Assembly: GCF_007830115.1 (NCBI RefSeq)
Contig: NZ_VLKP01000003.1
Location: forward strand, 1-64,000
Origin: Aerolutibacter ruishenii
Lineage (GTDB): Bacteria; Pseudomonadota; Gammaproteobacteria; Xanthomonadales; Xanthomonadaceae
Length of the DNA stretch: 64,000 nt
Direction: 5' to 3'
In this document: one piece after another, positions 9,357 through 18,899 of the stretch
Layout: every line of letters starts with the position of its first letter
Position numbering within the stretch: the first letter of the stretch is position 1
Made by a program: the position numbers and the translations under genes
The notes under the pieces: generated by a model
What the model saw: the letters and a program-made list of their open reading frames with translations, nothing else
Told to the model about the DNA's origin: nothing
Databases searched by the model: none

Positions 9357-10007
9357 ATGGACCTCTTCATCCTCACCCTGGACCTGCTTGGCACCTTCGT
9401 CTTCGCGCTCAGTGGAGCGACCGTGGGCGTGCGCCATCGCCTTGACCTGTTCGGGGTGATGGTGTTGTCGTTCGTCGCTGCGACATCGGGTGGCATGGCG
9501 CGCGACGTACTGATCGGCGATCATCCGCCGGCCGCACTGGCCGACTGGCGATACCTTGCAGTCTGTTGCCTCGCGGGGGCCATCACCTTCTATCGGATCG
9601 GACTGGTCGAACACCTGCGCAATCCGGTACGGATGTTCGACGCGGCGGGACTGGCGCTGTTCGCGGTCCTGGGCACGCAGAAGGCACTGGCATTCGACCT
9701 CAATCCGGTGTCGGCGGTGTTGTTGGGCATGTTGACCGGCATCGGTGGCGGCATGGCGCGCGACGTTCTGGTCGCCCGCACGCCAGTGGTGCTGCAGTCG
9801 GAACTCTATGCGGTGGCCGCCATCGCGGGGGCGCTGGTGGTCGTGGTGGGCAACTGGTTGAAGTGGCCGTCGGCACCGGTGATGCTGGCGGGGGCCACGC
9901 TGGTCTTTACCCTGCGTTTCATGGCGATCCGGCGCAGTTGGAGCCTGCCGATAGCCGGCCCCGCATCCCCGCCCGGTGACGATGGAGATGGCCAGCCGCC
10001 GCGATAG
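9357..10007 (+). CDS. TRIC-family cation channel (UPF0126/YadS)
   Basis: 216-residue protein with about seven membrane segments and the internal duplication typical of bacterial TRIC channels. Each half carries the glycine-rich motif: SGGMARDVLIGDHPP in the first and GIGGGMARDVLVARTPVVL in the second, with DLLGTFVFALSGA at the N-terminus. The family forms trimeric cation channels in the inner membrane; the physiological ion is not certain in bacteria. The ATG at 9357 starts the first membrane helix; the longer upstream frame is not conserved-looking. Confidence 0.9.
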   Translation: MDLFILTLDLLGTFVFALSGATVGVRHRLDLFGVMVLSFVAATSGGMARDVLIGDHPPAALADWRYLAVCCLAGAITFYRIGLVEHLRNPVRMFDAAGLALFAVLGTQKALAFDLNPVSAVLLGMLTGIGGGMARDVLVARTPVVLQSELYAVAAIAGALVVVVGNWLKWPSAPVMLAGATLVFTLRFMAIRRSWSLPIAGPASPPGDDGDGQPPR

Positions 10008-10037
10008 CCAACCCGGTCACGGTGTTCCACGGCATGG

Positions 10038-11291
10038 GTGTTACCCTCGCAGGAGCCGGCCAATGCCGGCAAGCCACGGTGGCCGGCACTGATGTCCGGA
10101 CGTGAAAGCCGACACGAGCCCTGGTGGGTTGATACGGGGCGCAGGACCTTCTGGACGTCGTTGCAGGCACCGCGGCGATTCTGGCTGAAGGGTGGGCTGG
10201 ACACGCTCGATGGCCCTGCCCGGGACACCGTGGTCACCGCGCAGGTCGAGGCCACGCGCCCGGCCTTCTCCGTGGTGATCGGCATCGGCGGGCTGTTCCT
10301 GATGGTGGTCGGCGCGATGGAAGCCATGGGCGCGACGCCTGGCATTGGCTACGGCGCTGCCCTGACGGTGTTGGCGGGCCTGTGCGTGGTGGCCATTGCG
10401 GTGGCGCTGTGGCGACTGCAGTCCTGGTACCTACGTTTGACGCTTACGCTGGTGGCCATGGGCATGGTCGGCATGTTCCTGTCCGTACCGATGCCGGGCG
10501 TGGATACCTATGTGCTCGCGCGTATCGGTCTGTTCAACCTGTTACCCATCACCCTGCTGGCGTTGCTGGTGCGGCCAATGGCCACGTGGCTGCTGGTCGC
10601 GGTGGTAGTGCTGGTGTCGATCCTGCGCGTCGCCCTGCACGGGACTCCACCCGGCGGGTTATGGCTGCATGCTTTGTACCTCGTCGCGATCGTCGCGCTT
10701 GGCCTGGTATTGCGCGGATACCGCACGGGGTTCGCCATCGACGCCTACCGGGTGAGGCAGCAGCTTTGGGACCAGGCCAACGTGGATGCTCTGACCGGAG
10801 TGCTCAACCGGGCCGGCTGGAACCGCGTCTCGGTCCCTCTCTACCAGGATGCCGCGGCGACGGACCGACCGACCTCGCTGGTGTACTTCGACGTGGACCA
10901 TTTCAAGCAGGTCAACGACACCTGGGGCCATGAGCGTGGCGATGAAGTGCTGCAGGCCCTGGGGCGGGTGTTGCATGCGCGCCAGGATGACCGGATCCGC
11001 CCCGCGCGGGTGGGTGGAGAGGAATTCGCCGTGCTGCTGGTCGACATGACGGAGGAGGAGGTCATGGGATTCTGCAGGCGCGTCTGCGACGAGTTCGCCC
11101 AGACCGTTGACGCCGCCGGGGTTACGCTCAGCGTGGGTGTCGCCCACCGCTTGCCGGGGGAGGCCATGCACATGCAACTCAAGCGCGCCGACGGTGCGTT
11201 GTACGTGGCCAAGCGCCGTGGTCGCAACCGCATCGAAGTGGATGGATCAGCGCCCGCCGCAGGCCACGGCACCGCGGGCGATACGGCCTGA
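10038..11291 (+). CDS. Membrane diguanylate cyclase (GGDEF domain)
   Basis: 417 residues: six or so membrane helices (about residues 75-230) followed by a C-terminal GGDEF domain. The active site reads VGGEEFAVLL, with YFDVDHFKQVNDTWGHERGD and a C-terminal ADGALYVAKRRGRNRI. It should make cyclic di-GMP from two GTP, with the membrane part as sensor. No RxxD inhibitory site precedes GGEEF in the usual place (RIRPARV), suggesting no product inhibition. An internal ATG at 10092 is an alternative start. The 3' end overlaps the convergent ATPase gene by 45 bases. Confidence 0.85.
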   Translation: MLPSQEPANAGKPRWPALMSGRESRHEPWWVDTGRRTFWTSLQAPRRFWLKGGLDTLDGPARDTVVTAQVEATRPAFSVVIGIGGLFLMVVGAMEAMGATPGIGYGAALTVLAGLCVVAIAVALWRLQSWYLRLTLTLVAMGMVGMFLSVPMPGVDTYVLARIGLFNLLPITLLALLVRPMATWLLVAVVVLVSILRVALHGTPPGGLWLHALYLVAIVALGLVLRGYRTGFAIDAYRVRQQLWDQANVDALTGVLNRAGWNRVSVPLYQDAAATDRPTSLVYFDVDHFKQVNDTWGHERGDEVLQALGRVLHARQDDRIRPARVGGEEFAVLLVDMTEEEVMGFCRRVCDEFAQTVDAAGVTLSVGVAHRLPGEAMHMQLKRADGALYVAKRRGRNRIEVDGSAPAAGHGTAGDTA

Positions 11292-13721
11292 AGCGAAGTG
11301 CCGGGCCATGTCCATGGCCACCACCGCCGCCACCGGCAGCGCCACGGCCATCGCCAGCAGGTCGGCCGGTGGTGGTGCAAACCGGAACAGGCCCGCCACG
11401 GTCGGGTGCAGGACGGCCAGTGCCAGCACACCGGTGGTCGCGATGACCACCGCCCAGAACGGGAGGTTGGGGGTGCACAGGGCGCGCCAGAGCGTGCCTC
11501 CGGAACGGTGCAGCAGGATCAGGGCCAGGTTGCCCACCACCACCGCGGTGAACGCCAGCGCCGATGCCTGCGCATGAGTGACGCCAGAACGCGTGGCGAA
11601 CAGGAAGGTCGCCGCCACCATGGCAAACATCACCACCCCCCTGCCCAATGCACTGAAGATTGCAGCGCGGTTGAACAACCGCTGCCCCGGCGGCCGTGGC
11701 GGGCGTCGCATGATGTCCTCGGCGGGTGGTTCACGCTCCAGCACGATCGAGCATGCCGGGTCGATGATCAGTTCGAGGAAGACCACGTGCAGGGGCAGCA
11801 GCACCGGCGGAGTCCCTGCCAGCAGCGGCAGCAGTGCCAGGCCGGTGATCGGCACGTGCACCGCCAGGATGTAGCGCACCGCCCGCGCGATGTTGTCGTA
11901 GATGCTTCGTCCAAGTCGGATGGCGCGCACCACGGTGACGAAATTGTCATCCAGCAGCACGATCGACGCCGCCTCGCGCGCCACGTCCGTGCCGCGCCCG
12001 CCCATGGCGACGCCGACGTGCGCTGCCACCAGTGCCGGAGCATCGTTGACGCCATCGCCCGTCATCGCCACCACGTCGCCGCGCCGCTTGAGTGCTTCCA
12101 CCAGTCGCAGTTTGTGCTCCGGACGCACGCGCGCGAACACCCCTGTGGCCAACAGCCGATCGTTCAATTCACCGTCGTCCCACGCATCGACGTCATCGCC
12201 ATGCGCCACCCCATCCTCGGCGGAGATCCCCGCCTGCGCCGCGATGGCCCGGGCCGTGCCCGCGTGGTCGCCTGTCATCATCACCACGCGCACGCCGGCG
12301 GCCTGTGCTTCGGCCACGGCCTTGGGCACGTCGGCGCGCAGCGGGTCGGCGAAGGCAATCAGACCGTGCCATTGCAGGCTGAAACCGGAGGGGTCCTCCG
12401 GCAAAGTGGATGCCGCGGCGGCGGGCAACTCCCCGCGCGCGGCAGCCAGCACCCGCAGACCGCGCCGGGCCAAGGCGTCCATGGTCGCGTGCAGTTCCGC
12501 CCGCCGCGCCTCATCCAGTCCGCACAGCCTGGCGATGGATTCCGGGGCACCCTTTGCGGTTACCACGAGGCGATCGGCATCGGCTTGCCACACCTGCACA
12601 TACGCGGGCAGGTGGCTCGACAGCGGATATTCGCGGACCCGGTGCCACCCCGTTGGCTCGACGCTGGCCCCGGCCCGTTGTGCGGCATCGACCACCGCGC
12701 GGTCCATCGGGTCATGGGACATCGGCGGGCACGCGAGGGCCGCCGTCGCCAGCAGTTGCCCGGAAGCGGCATCGTCCAGTTCGGCCACCGCCATGCGGTT
12801 TTCGGTCAGCGTGCCGGTCTTGTCCGTGCACAGCACCGTGATCGCCCCGAGGGCCTCGATGGCAGGTGCACGGCGCACCAGTGCGTTGTGCTTGGCCATG
12901 CGCCACGCACCCATGGCGAGGAACACCGTCAGCACCACGGGGAATTCTTCCGGGATGTTGGCCATCGCCAGCGTGATGCCCGACAGCACCGCCTCCAGCC
13001 AGTCACCGCGCAGCAGACCGTACAGCACCACCATCAGCACGCAGGTGGCCAGGCTCAGCAGTGCGAACACCGCCACGGTACGGCGGATTTCGTGCTGCAG
13101 CGGCGTCCGCTCGGTCTGGATGGTGGCCAGTGTGGTGCCGATCCGGCCCACGGCGGTCCGTGCGCCGGTCGCCACCACCTCGGCGGTGGCGCGCCCACGT
13201 ACCACCAGTGTGCTGGCGTGCAGCAGGTTCTCGTCCCCGGCTTCGCGGGCTACGGCCACCGATTCGCCGGTCAGCAGCGACTCGTCCAGGTGCAGGTCAG
13301 TGCCTTCCAGTACCTGCGCGTCGGCGGGGATGCGGTCGCCCTCGGCCACCAGGATGACATCGCCCACCACCAGTTCGCGCGCGGGGACCACGCACGCCTG
13401 GCCGTCGCGCAGCACGTGCGCACGGGGACTGCTGAGGTCGCGAAGGGCCTGCAGGGCGTTTTCGGACTTGTACTCCTGGTACACCGTCAGGCCGACCACC
13501 AGCACCACCGAGGCCAGCAACAACATGGCCTCCTGCGGGTCGCCGAGTAGCAGGTAGATGCCGGCCGCGGCGGCCAACAGCAGCAGCATCGGCTCGCGCA
13601 GCACATCGAACAGGATCTTCCAATGCCGCCTGCGCCCGGACTCGGGCAGGACGTTGGGCCCGTCCCGGTGCAATCGCATGGCCGCTTCGGCGGCGGTAAG
13701 TCCCTGCATGGGAATGCTCAT
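11247..13721 (-). CDS. P-type cation-transporting ATPase (P2/Ca2+-like)
   Basis: 824-residue ATPase. Actuator domain TGES (LLTGESVAVAREAG), phosphorylation site DKTGTLTENRM, hinge TGDGVNDAPAL, nucleotide domain VTAKGAPESI, and transmembrane motif ANIPEEFPVVLTV in helix 4, which is the ion-binding motif of a subset of Ca2+/Na+-like P2 ATPases. No N-terminal heavy-metal domain is present. It has about ten membrane helices, with N-terminal and C-terminal cation-ATPase domains. Probably exports Ca2+ or another divalent cation; substrate inferred only. It diverges from the phosphoribosyltransferase gene. Confidence 0.87.
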   Translation of the reverse strand: MSIPMQGLTAAEAAMRLHRDGPNVLPESGRRRHWKILFDVLREPMLLLLAAAAGIYLLLGDPQEAMLLLASVVLVVGLTVYQEYKSENALQALRDLSSPRAHVLRDGQACVVPARELVVGDVILVAEGDRIPADAQVLEGTDLHLDESLLTGESVAVAREAGDENLLHASTLVVRGRATAEVVATGARTAVGRIGTTLATIQTERTPLQHEIRRTVAVFALLSLATCVLMVVLYGLLRGDWLEAVLSGITLAMANIPEEFPVVLTVFLAMGAWRMAKHNALVRRAPAIEALGAITVLCTDKTGTLTENRMAVAELDDAASGQLLATAALACPPMSHDPMDRAVVDAAQRAGASVEPTGWHRVREYPLSSHLPAYVQVWQADADRLVVTAKGAPESIARLCGLDEARRAELHATMDALARRGLRVLAAARGELPAAAASTLPEDPSGFSLQWHGLIAFADPLRADVPKAVAEAQAAGVRVVMMTGDHAGTARAIAAQAGISAEDGVAHGDDVDAWDDGELNDRLLATGVFARVRPEHKLRLVEALKRRGDVVAMTGDGVNDAPALVAAHVGVAMGGRGTDVAREAASIVLLDDNFVTVVRAIRLGRSIYDNIARAVRYILAVHVPITGLALLPLLAGTPPVLLPLHVVFLELIIDPACSIVLEREPPAEDIMRRPPRPPGQRLFNRAAIFSALGRGVVMFAMVAATFLFATRSGVTHAQASALAFTAVVVGNLALILLHRSGGTLWRALCTPNLPFWAVVIATTGVLALAVLHPTVAGLFRFAPPPADLLAMAVALPVAAVVAMDMARHFASGRIARGAVACGGR

Positions 13722-13810
13722 GGCCCGGCTATGGTCAATATGCGGAATCCGCCGCTCCAGCGCTTGACGGACATCAAGACACAGCGACCGTGCAGGAGCA
13801 AGATGGTGCC

Positions 13811-14473
13811 ATGGCGATGCTGCCGTTCCGCGACCGTGAGGATGCTGGCCATCGGCTGGCCCAGGCGCTGGCCGCGCATGCCCCCTCGCGCCCGCTGGTC
13901 CTGGCCATCCCGCGCGGTGCCGTGCCGATGGGGCGGATCATCGCCGATGCCCTGGGGGGCGACCTGGACGTGGTGCTGGTCCGGAAACTGGGCGCCCCGT
14001 ACAACCCGGAACTGGCGATCGGCGCGGTCGACGAGGCCGGACAGGTGACCCCGGCCCATGAGGGCATCCTGATGGCGGACGTGGACCAGGCTTACCTTGA
14101 TCGGGAGGTCGCGCGCCAGCAGGCAGTGATCCGCGCGCGTCGCCAGAGCTACTGCGGCGGGGTGCCGCCCATGCCGCTGGCGGGCCGCACGGTCATCGTC
14201 GTGGATGACGGCCTGGCCACGGGCGCCACCATGGCGGCCGCCTTGCAGGCGGCACGGCGCGGCGGGCCCGCGCACCTGGTCTGCGCCATCCCCGTGGCCG
14301 CGCGCGACAGCCTGGCGGCCATCACGCCGCTTGCCGACGAGGTGGTCTGCCTTGCCCGGCCTCACCCCTTCCATGCCGTCGGCGCGTTCTACGACCGGTT
14401 CGAATCCGTATCCGATGGCGAAGTCGTGGCCGCGTTGCGCGGGGATCCCGGGCAGTCCTTGAGTGAAGCATGA
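13811..14473 (+). CDS. Phosphoribosyltransferase family protein
   Basis: 220 residues of the type I PRTase fold with the PRPP-binding motif VIVVDDGLATGATM, and an N-terminal flexible-hood region LAIPRGAVPMGRIIADALG with VRKLGAPYNPELAIGAV. Such stand-alone PRTases are often found in stress or anaerobic regulons with unknown substrate. A GTG at 13790 opens the frame, but the ATG at 13811 follows AGGAG at 13794 and is preferred. Confidence 0.8.
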   Translation: MAMLPFRDREDAGHRLAQALAAHAPSRPLVLAIPRGAVPMGRIIADALGGDLDVVLVRKLGAPYNPELAIGAVDEAGQVTPAHEGILMADVDQAYLDREVARQQAVIRARRQSYCGGVPPMPLAGRTVIVVDDGLATGATMAAALQAARRGGPAHLVCAIPVAARDSLAAITPLADEVVCLARPHPFHAVGAFYDRFESVSDGEVVAALRGDPGQSLSEA

Positions 14474-14650
14474 ATGCAGCTGCAACGACCGGATGGCTTC
14501 ATTGCGACCGGCGTCGCACTATCGCCTAATTGACGATGCCGTCCAAGTGCTTGAACATGGAAAATCAACCACTTGCCTCACCAATGAGACTGCGTTGGGC
14601 AAATGCCGGGCAATAACGGCAAAATGACCCGGTAACCAGTCAAGAATTCC
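14474..14650. other. Intergenic region upstream of fnr
   Basis: 177 bases between the phosphoribosyltransferase and fnr. It is AT-richer near 14560-14640 and probably carries the fnr promoter. I found no TTGAT-N4-ATCAA palindrome, so direct autoregulation by a canonical FNR box is not supported. Confidence 0.4.
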
Positions 14651-15463
14651 ATGACGGAGACAGGCCGCATAGGGCGGCCGCCATCCATGAGTCAATCCGA
14701 CGTCGTCGATCTGGCGCGCCTGCGCCGCAGTTGTGCGCATTGTTCGCTGCAGGAATTGTGCCTTCCGGCGGGCATTACCGGTGAGGAACTGGCGGAACTC
14801 GACAGCATCATGCGCCGTCGCCGCCCGCTGAATCGCAATGAGCGCCTGTTCCACCACGGGGACGCACTCAATTGCGTGTTCGTGGCCCGCGAGGGCGCGT
14901 TCAAAACCATCAGCATTTCGCGCGAGGGTGACGAGACGGTCGTGGGATTCCACATGCCCGGGGAGCTCATCGGCCTGGATGCGCTGGGTGATGGCCACCA
15001 CCGCTGCGAGGCCATCGCGCTGGTGGACTCCAGCGTATGCGAGATCCCATTCGACCGCCTCACCGAGATCGCCAGCCACATCCCCGGCCTGCAGTTCCAG
15101 TTGATGCGCGTCATCGGCCAGAGCGTGAGCCGTGACCAGGACCACATGGCGATGCTGCTGCGCCGGCAGGCGCATGAGCGGCTGGCGATGTTCCTGATGG
15201 GCCTGCGCGAACGGCTGGAGATCCTGGGCCAGCGCAGCGACGTGTTCCGCCTGCCCATGAGTCGCGAGGACATCGCGGCCTACCTGGGCCTTGCCCTGGA
15301 AACCGTCAGTCGGGCATTCGGCCGCTTGCAGGACGACGGCATCATCCACGTGCATGGCCGCAGCATCGAAGTGTTGAATGCCGATGCATTGGATGCCTGC
15401 GCACACGGGGAGCAGACGCCGCCCTCCGCGGGCCGCCGCTGCGGCTCACGCACGCAGGGATAG
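14651..15463 (+). CDS. fnr: FNR-type oxygen-sensing transcription regulator
   Basis: 270-residue Crp/Fnr regulator. Cys-28, Cys-31 and Cys-37 (CAHCSLQELC) match the C-x2-C-x5-C of E. coli FNR, and the fourth cluster ligand is in VCEIPF. It should therefore bind an oxygen-labile [4Fe-4S] cluster and dimerise without oxygen. The recognition helix AAYLGLALETVSRAF keeps the Glu-x2-Ser-Arg residues that read TTGAT-N4-ATCAA. It lies next to the cbb3 operon and is the obvious controller of the boxes found through this window. Start uncertain: an in-frame ATG lies at 14687. Confidence 0.93.
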   Translation: MTETGRIGRPPSMSQSDVVDLARLRRSCAHCSLQELCLPAGITGEELAELDSIMRRRRPLNRNERLFHHGDALNCVFVAREGAFKTISISREGDETVVGFHMPGELIGLDALGDGHHRCEAIALVDSSVCEIPFDRLTEIASHIPGLQFQLMRVIGQSVSRDQDHMAMLLRRQAHERLAMFLMGLRERLEILGQRSDVFRLPMSREDIAAYLGLALETVSRAFGRLQDDGIIHVHGRSIEVLNADALDACAHGEQTPPSAGRRCGSRTQG

Positions 15464-15485
15464 CCCCTCCCTCCGCGTCAGGCGC

Positions 15486-16211
15486 TCAGCCAGGCAGGCT
15501 GCGGCACCCCAGCACGGCCAGCAAGCCATGCAATTGTGGCACCCGCATCAACCAGGGTGCCGCCAGGGTCACCAACCCTGCGGCCAGCACCAGCAGCGCC
15601 GCGCCATGGCGCACGCCAGGCCGGGACAGCCAGCCACCCAAGCGCGCGCCTGACCAGGTCAACGGCACCATCATCGGCAACGTCCCCAAGCCGAAGGCCG
15701 CCATCGTCAGGCCGCCATGCAGCGCGCTGGACTGCAACCAGGCCGCCGCCAGCAGCGTGCCGCTGAGGCCGCAGGGCAGCCAGCCCCAGAGCACGCCCAG
15801 TCCGATACGCCGGGGCGCCGTGCTGGCGGGCAACAACCGTCGCTGGAGCGGTCGCAGATGCTGCCATACGGCGGTACCCGGGCGGGACAGGAATGCCAGT
15901 TTGCCCCGGCGGTCCAGCAGGCGCAGGGCGGCCAACACCAGCACGGCCCCCACCGCCATGCGCAGCCCGGTGGCCAGCCAATCGATGCGGAACACCCGGA
16001 CGATGCCGTGGCCGATGCCGCCCGCCACCATGCCGGCGGCGACGTAGCCCAGCACCCGCCCCAGGTTGGTCTGCACGGCGTGGGCCCAGTTCGCACGTGT
16101 GGCCGTGGCCGAGAACCCGGTGGCGATGCCGCCGCACATCGCGGCGCAGTGGCCGCTGCCCAGCAGCCCGGTCAGGAAGGCCGCGCCCACGGCCAGCCAG
16201 TCAATTGGCAT
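15486..16211 (-). CDS. Sulfite exporter TauE/SafE-like membrane protein of cbb3 locus
   Basis: 241-residue membrane protein with six or so helices. The first helix carries GLLGSGHCAAMCGGIATG, a Cys/His/Cys/Gly signature of the DsbD-like/UreH-type family found at the end of cco assembly operons, where it is implicated in copper delivery to cbb3 oxidase. A second conserved patch is WGWLPCGLSGTLLAAAWL. Its start at 16211 overlaps the end of ccoS by 11 bases, so it is the last gene of the cco operon. Confidence 0.83.
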   Translation of the reverse strand: MPIDWLAVGAAFLTGLLGSGHCAAMCGGIATGFSATATRANWAHAVQTNLGRVLGYVAAGMVAGGIGHGIVRVFRIDWLATGLRMAVGAVLVLAALRLLDRRGKLAFLSRPGTAVWQHLRPLQRRLLPASTAPRRIGLGVLWGWLPCGLSGTLLAAAWLQSSALHGGLTMAAFGLGTLPMMVPLTWSGARLGGWLSRPGVRHGAALLVLAAGLVTLAAPWLMRVPQLHGLLAVLGCRSLPG

Positions 16212-16527
16212 GGCGGTCCGTGTCCTGCGTGTCGGCAGGCGCCGTGGCATCCGCGGACGACGTGGCCGACGATACAGGCGCGTCCGATGCGTCCGATGGG
16301 GAGGGGACGTCCAGCGGGGAAGGGGCAGCCGACGGGGATGGGGTGGTGGTCGAAGCGGCAGCCCTGTCCTCCGCGGGCGTTGCCAGGGCGCTTTCATCGA
16401 CCAGGATGTCGAGTGCGGCACTGTCGAGATCCTCGAACTGCCCACGGCGCACGGCCCAGATGAACGCCCAGATCGCCACGCCCAACAACAGCAAGCTGAT
16501 GGGAATCAACAGCAGCAGGATCGTCAT
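16201..16527 (-). CDS. ccoS: cbb3 oxidase assembly protein CcoS, with long low-complexity tail
   Basis: 108 residues. The first about 50 are a typical CcoS: a single membrane helix (TILLLLIPISLLLLGVAIW) and the conserved AVRRGQFEDLDSAALDIL. The remaining about 55 residues are a Ser/Ala/Pro/Thr/Asp-rich tail absent from most CcoS proteins, which are usually 50-70 residues long. CcoS is required for insertion of heme and copper into CcoN. The start overlaps the ccoI stop by 4 bases (ATGA). Confidence 0.88.
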   Translation of the reverse strand: MTILLLLIPISLLLLGVAIWAFIWAVRRGQFEDLDSAALDILVDESALATPAEDRAAASTTTPSPSAAPSPLDVPSPSDASDAPVSSATSSADATAPADTQDTDRHAN

Positions 16528-18899
16528 GGCCGTACTCCGCGTGCCAGCCGCAACGCATTGAGGGTCACCAGCAACGAGGATAGCGCCATGCCGAGCGCGG
16601 CCATCCAAGGCGTCACCATGCCAGCGGCGGCCAGTGGCAGGGCGAGCAGGTTGTAGCCGATGGCCCATGCCAGGTTCTGGCGGATGATGCGCTGGGTGCG
16701 CTGGGCAAGTTCAATGGCCTGCGGAATGCGGCGCAGCGAGCCGCCGGTGATGACCATGTCGGCCGCACGTTGCGCCAGCGCCGCGCCGTCGGCCATGGCC
16801 AGCGAGACGTCGGCACCTGCCAGCACCGGTGCGTCATTGAGTCCGTCGCCGACCATCGCCACCACGTGCCCATGCTGTTGCAGGTCCCGGGCATGCGCCA
16901 GCTTCTGCTCCGGAGTTTGCCGGGATAGGGGGTGTTCGATGGCCAGGGCTTCGGCAAACCGTTGTACCGGCTGTGCCGCGTCGCCACTGCACAGGCCGAC
17001 CGTCAGGCCCAGCGCGCGCAGTTCCGCCAGTGCCATGGCCGCATCGCCGCGGGGACGCTCGCGCAGGCGGAACCGGGCGATGCCGCGCCGGCCGTCGCCC
17101 AGCCACACGGCATCGTCGTCTGCGCTGCCTGCAGCAAATCCCGCGCGTCCCAGCCGCCATTCACGGCCCTCGACCACGCCGGTGACGCCCTGGCCGGGCA
17201 CGGCGCGCACCTGCTCCGCCACGCGCGTCGCGGCCACGCCATCAAAAGCGCGTGCGATGGGGTGGCGGCTGCCCTGTTCCAGTGCCGCGGCGATCTGCAG
17301 CGCGTCCTCGGCGGAAAGGTCCCCCAGCGGCACCACGCGTTCGATTGCCGGAAGGCCGTCGCTAAGCGTGCCGGTCTTGTCGAAGACCACGTGGTCCACC
17401 CGTGCCAGCGCGTCCAGCGCGCCGGGGCGCAGCGCCAGCACGCCCATGCGCGCCAGTGCCCCGTGGGCCGTCGCCAGGGCTGCGGGGATCGCCAGCGACA
17501 AGGCGCATGGGCAACTCACCACGAGCAGTGCCAGCAGTACCTCGAAGGCGCGCGACGGGTCGTGGATGCGCCAGCCGGCGTACACGATGGCGGCGACCAG
17601 CAGCAATGCGGCGACGAACCACGAGGCGATGCGATCGGCGGTTTGTGCCAGCGGCGGGCGCTCGCTCTGCGCACGTTCGACCAGACGGGTGAGCTGGGAC
17701 AGGCGGGTCTGCGTACCCACGGCCGACACGCGCACGCGCGCGACCGCATCGCGGCAATAGCTGCCGGCGAATACGGCGTCACCCACGGCTTTCTCCACCG
17801 GCGTGGATTCGCCGGTCAGCAGCGACTCGTCCACTGACGCCGGGTGGTCGAGCACGACGCCATCGGCCGGCATCGGCTCACCTGCCGCGACCCGCACCAC
17901 GTCTTCCACCTGCAACGCATTCACGGGCACCTGCTCCGGAAGGCCGTCCGCGCCCTCGCGTGTGGCCAGGGTCGGTCGGGCCCGCGCAAGGGCATCCACC
18001 TGCGCGTTGGCGATGTTGCGCCCGCGCTGCTCCAGCATGCGCGCCACCAGCAGCAGGAACACGAACATCACTGCGGCGTCGTACCAGACGTGCGGCCCGC
18101 CGCGCACGGTTTCGACCACGCTGGCGAAGTAGGCGAGCAGGGTGGCGCTGGCGATCAGCGTGTCCATGCCGAGCCGGCGGCCGCGCCATTCGTTCCACAT
18201 GCCGGTGATGAACGGCCAGCCGGAGTAGAACACCACCGGCGTGGAGATCAGGAAGGTCACCCAGCGGAAGAAGTCACGGGTGGGCACGGCCATCTCGTTG
18301 GCGGTGTCCAGGTACAGCGCCTCGGCCAGCATCATCGCCTGCATCGAACCCAGGCCGGCGATGCCGATCCGCACCAGCCAGCGGTTGCGCTCGCGTCGGC
18401 GCTGGCGTTCGCTTTCCTCGCCCGAGGCCAGGAACGGCCGGTAGCCGAGCGAGGCGAGCTTGGCCAGCAGCGCTGAAAGGCTGGTGCGCGCCGGGTCCCA
18501 GCCGATGCGGATGCGGCCGGTGACGGCATTGGCGCCGGCGTCCAGCACGCCGGGTTGGCGCTGCAGGGCGCGGTCGATCAGCCACGCACACGCGGCGCAG
18601 CGCATGCCGTCGGTGAGCACGGTGATCTCGCGGCCACCGGCGATGTCGCGCGTGTGCCCGCCGACCACGTCCTCGCGGTCCCAGATGCGGTAATCGGCCG
18701 CCACGGCATCCACCCGCGAGGCGGCATCGCTGCGCAGGCGGTAGTAGTCGCCCAGGTCGGCGTCTTCGATCCAGGCCGCCGCCGCGCTGCAGCCTGTGCA
18801 GCAGAACGCGCGTTCGACACCGCCCACCGGCTGGTGGATGGCGTCAGGGGGGAGGGGTTCTCCGCAGTGGTAGCAGGCGGTACTGCCAGGGGCGTTCAC
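16524..18899 (-). CDS. ccoI: Copper-translocating P-type ATPase CcoI/FixI
   Basis: 791-residue P1B ATPase for cbb3 oxidase assembly. The N-terminus has CYHCGEP and FCCTGC Cys motifs. A heavy-metal domain follows with MRCAACAWL, then TGES, the ion-channel motif SCPCALSLA, the phosphorylation site DKTGTLSDG and GDGLNDAPVL. CcoI exports Cu(I) to the periplasmic side for insertion into CcoN. The GTG at 18899 overlaps the ccoH stop by 4 bases (GTGA) and is preferred over a longer upstream frame. Confidence 0.93.
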   Translation of the reverse strand: MNAPGSTACYHCGEPLPPDAIHQPVGGVERAFCCTGCSAAAAWIEDADLGDYYRLRSDAASRVDAVAADYRIWDREDVVGGHTRDIAGGREITVLTDGMRCAACAWLIDRALQRQPGVLDAGANAVTGRIRIGWDPARTSLSALLAKLASLGYRPFLASGEESERQRRRERNRWLVRIGIAGLGSMQAMMLAEALYLDTANEMAVPTRDFFRWVTFLISTPVVFYSGWPFITGMWNEWRGRRLGMDTLIASATLLAYFASVVETVRGGPHVWYDAAVMFVFLLLVARMLEQRGRNIANAQVDALARARPTLATREGADGLPEQVPVNALQVEDVVRVAAGEPMPADGVVLDHPASVDESLLTGESTPVEKAVGDAVFAGSYCRDAVARVRVSAVGTQTRLSQLTRLVERAQSERPPLAQTADRIASWFVAALLLVAAIVYAGWRIHDPSRAFEVLLALLVVSCPCALSLAIPAALATAHGALARMGVLALRPGALDALARVDHVVFDKTGTLSDGLPAIERVVPLGDLSAEDALQIAAALEQGSRHPIARAFDGVAATRVAEQVRAVPGQGVTGVVEGREWRLGRAGFAAGSADDDAVWLGDGRRGIARFRLRERPRGDAAMALAELRALGLTVGLCSGDAAQPVQRFAEALAIEHPLSRQTPEQKLAHARDLQQHGHVVAMVGDGLNDAPVLAGADVSLAMADGAALAQRAADMVITGGSLRRIPQAIELAQRTQRIIRQNLAWAIGYNLLALPLAAAGMVTPWMAALGMALSSLLVTLNALRLARGVRP

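Noticed and set aside
11298-13557. Very long plus-strand frames opposite the P-type ATPase
   Set aside because: They are mirror frames of a high-G+C gene; the minus-strand protein has all P-type ATPase motifs.
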